From contig JAJAYV010000165.1 of assembly GCA_026786045.1 (NCBI GenBank), positions 1-5,996 of the forward strand: a stretch of DNA of 5,996 bases. The letters run 5' to 3'. The stretch is from Frankiaceae bacterium. GTDB lineage: Bacteria > Actinomycetota > Actinomycetes > Mycobacteriales > SCTD01. The position numbers and the translations under genes are program-made. Positions 5,635 to 5,996 of the stretch are shown here, in pieces. The first letter of the stretch is position 1. Each line of letters begins with the position of its first letter. Under the pieces are notes generated by a model. It saw only the letters and a program-made list of their open reading frames with translations, did no database searches and was not told where the DNA came from.

Positions 5635-5769
5635 ACTCTTCCTCCGCGTTCAGGGGGCACCGTGACGGGGGTCTCGGTGCCACGTGCCGGCGGGACGATA
5701 CCGCTGCACGGGCTCCGCCCGGCGCACCGCTCGGGACGGGAGTGTTCGATCGCCACGCAGAACGACCCC
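5635..5769. promoter_or_regulatory. Divergent intergenic region (DUF3068 gene / acyltransferase)
   Basis: Promoters for both divergent genes should lie here. On the minus strand TATCGT (5700-5695) fits a TANNNT -10 box about 60 bases before the DUF3068 start, but no -35 match is seen at normal spacing. GGAGG (5645-5641, minus) is that gene's ribosome binding site. A small hairpin, CGGGC-TCC-GCCCG, occurs at 5709-5721. The plus frame stays open through this region but uses rare codons such as ATA and CCA, unlike the clearly coding part from about 5746 on. The acyltransferase start is therefore uncertain and this region may shrink. Confidence 0.4.
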
Positions 5770-5996
5770 GTGCCGCTCCCGCGCGCGGCCGCCGAGCCGT
5801 TGCTGAGCGCCGGGTCGGCGGCCCTGCCGGCCGAGGGCGGGCTGGAGAGCACCTCCCCGCACGAGCCCGGTACGCGCTCCGGCGCGCTCGACGGGCTGCG
5901 CGCACTGGCGGCGCTCGCGGTCGTCGTCACCCACGTCGGCTTCGAGAGCGGGCGCTTCCGCGAGGGTGCGATCGGCGCGGTCGTCGGGCGGATGGA
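5770..5996 (+). CDS. Acyltransferase family 3 membrane protein, N-terminal fragment (3' end outside window)
   Basis: Integral membrane enzyme of the acyltransferase-3 family, which transfers acyl groups such as acetyl to cell-surface or secreted sugars and lipids. After an Ala/Pro/Ser-rich N-terminal stretch of about 38 residues comes LDGLRALAALAVVVTHVGF (nucleotides 5887-5943), the first membrane helix. It carries the family's R-x10-H motif, with Arg at 5899-5901 and His at 5932-5934. The start is not settled. GTG at 5770 is the most conservative choice but lacks a Shine-Dalgarno site. GTG at 5662 has AGGGGG 4 bases upstream, but the intervening codons look non-coding. An ATC at 5749 with GGGAG at 5738-5742 is also placed like a start. 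The gene runs off the window after about 76 residues, so the substrate cannot be judged. It is divergent from the DUF3068 gene. Confidence 0.8.
   Translation, partial: MPLPRAAAEPLLSAGSAALPAEGGLESTSPHEPGTRSGALDGLRALAALAVVVTHVGFESGRFREGAIGAVVGRM

Noticed and set aside
5634..5639. TACTCT on the plus strand as a promoter for the acyltransferase
   Set aside because: It lies over the DUF3068 start codon, overlaps that gene's ribosome binding site and has no -35 partner. One degenerate hexamer is not enough.

Overview
The window comes from a high-GC Gram-positive actinobacterium (Actinomycetota). Third codon positions are almost all G or C, several starts are GTG, long stop-free shadow frames run antisense to real genes, and the families present (DUF6153, DUF305, DUF3068/PorA-like) are typical of actinobacteria. 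The GAF-GGDEF and DUF3068 proteins resemble what I recall from Geodermatophilaceae-type organisms, but that family-level placement is only a guess.

Region 1 (1-2208, plus strand) is a copper-handling locus. It holds the C-terminal part of a Cu(+)-exporting P1B-type ATPase, cut by the window edge exactly at the phosphorylated Asp of DKTGT. A small His/Cys-containing membrane protein of the DUF6153 type follows, then a DUF305 lipoprotein with two HHE motifs and a His/Met-rich linker. The ATPase would move Cu(+) out of the cytoplasm. The two small proteins are placed to handle metal at or outside the membrane; that is inference.

Region 2 (2209-4595) holds a convergent pair. A plus-strand acyl-CoA dehydrogenase, related to glutaryl-CoA dehydrogenase but closer to the ACX4-like short-chain branch, meets a minus-strand GAF-GGDEF diguanylate cyclase. 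Both genes use the same CTAG tetranucleotide for their stop codons, so there is no intergenic space between them. A one-base insertion in a C run near 4446-4448 breaks the cyclase within its GAF domain. The GGDEF half is intact.

Region 3 (4596-5996) has a strong stem-loop at 4632-4677. Next comes a minus-strand DUF3068/PorA-like envelope protein with one membrane helix at each end. Divergent from it is the start of an acyltransferase-3 membrane enzyme that leaves the window. This part looks concerned with the cell envelope.

I see no tRNA, rRNA, CRISPR array, insertion sequence or phage feature. The most notable points are the copper trio, the frameshifted cyclase, the shared CTAG stop and the dehydrogenase's loss of the carboxylate-binding Arg seen in true glutaryl-CoA dehydrogenases. 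No clearly undescribed system is visible.
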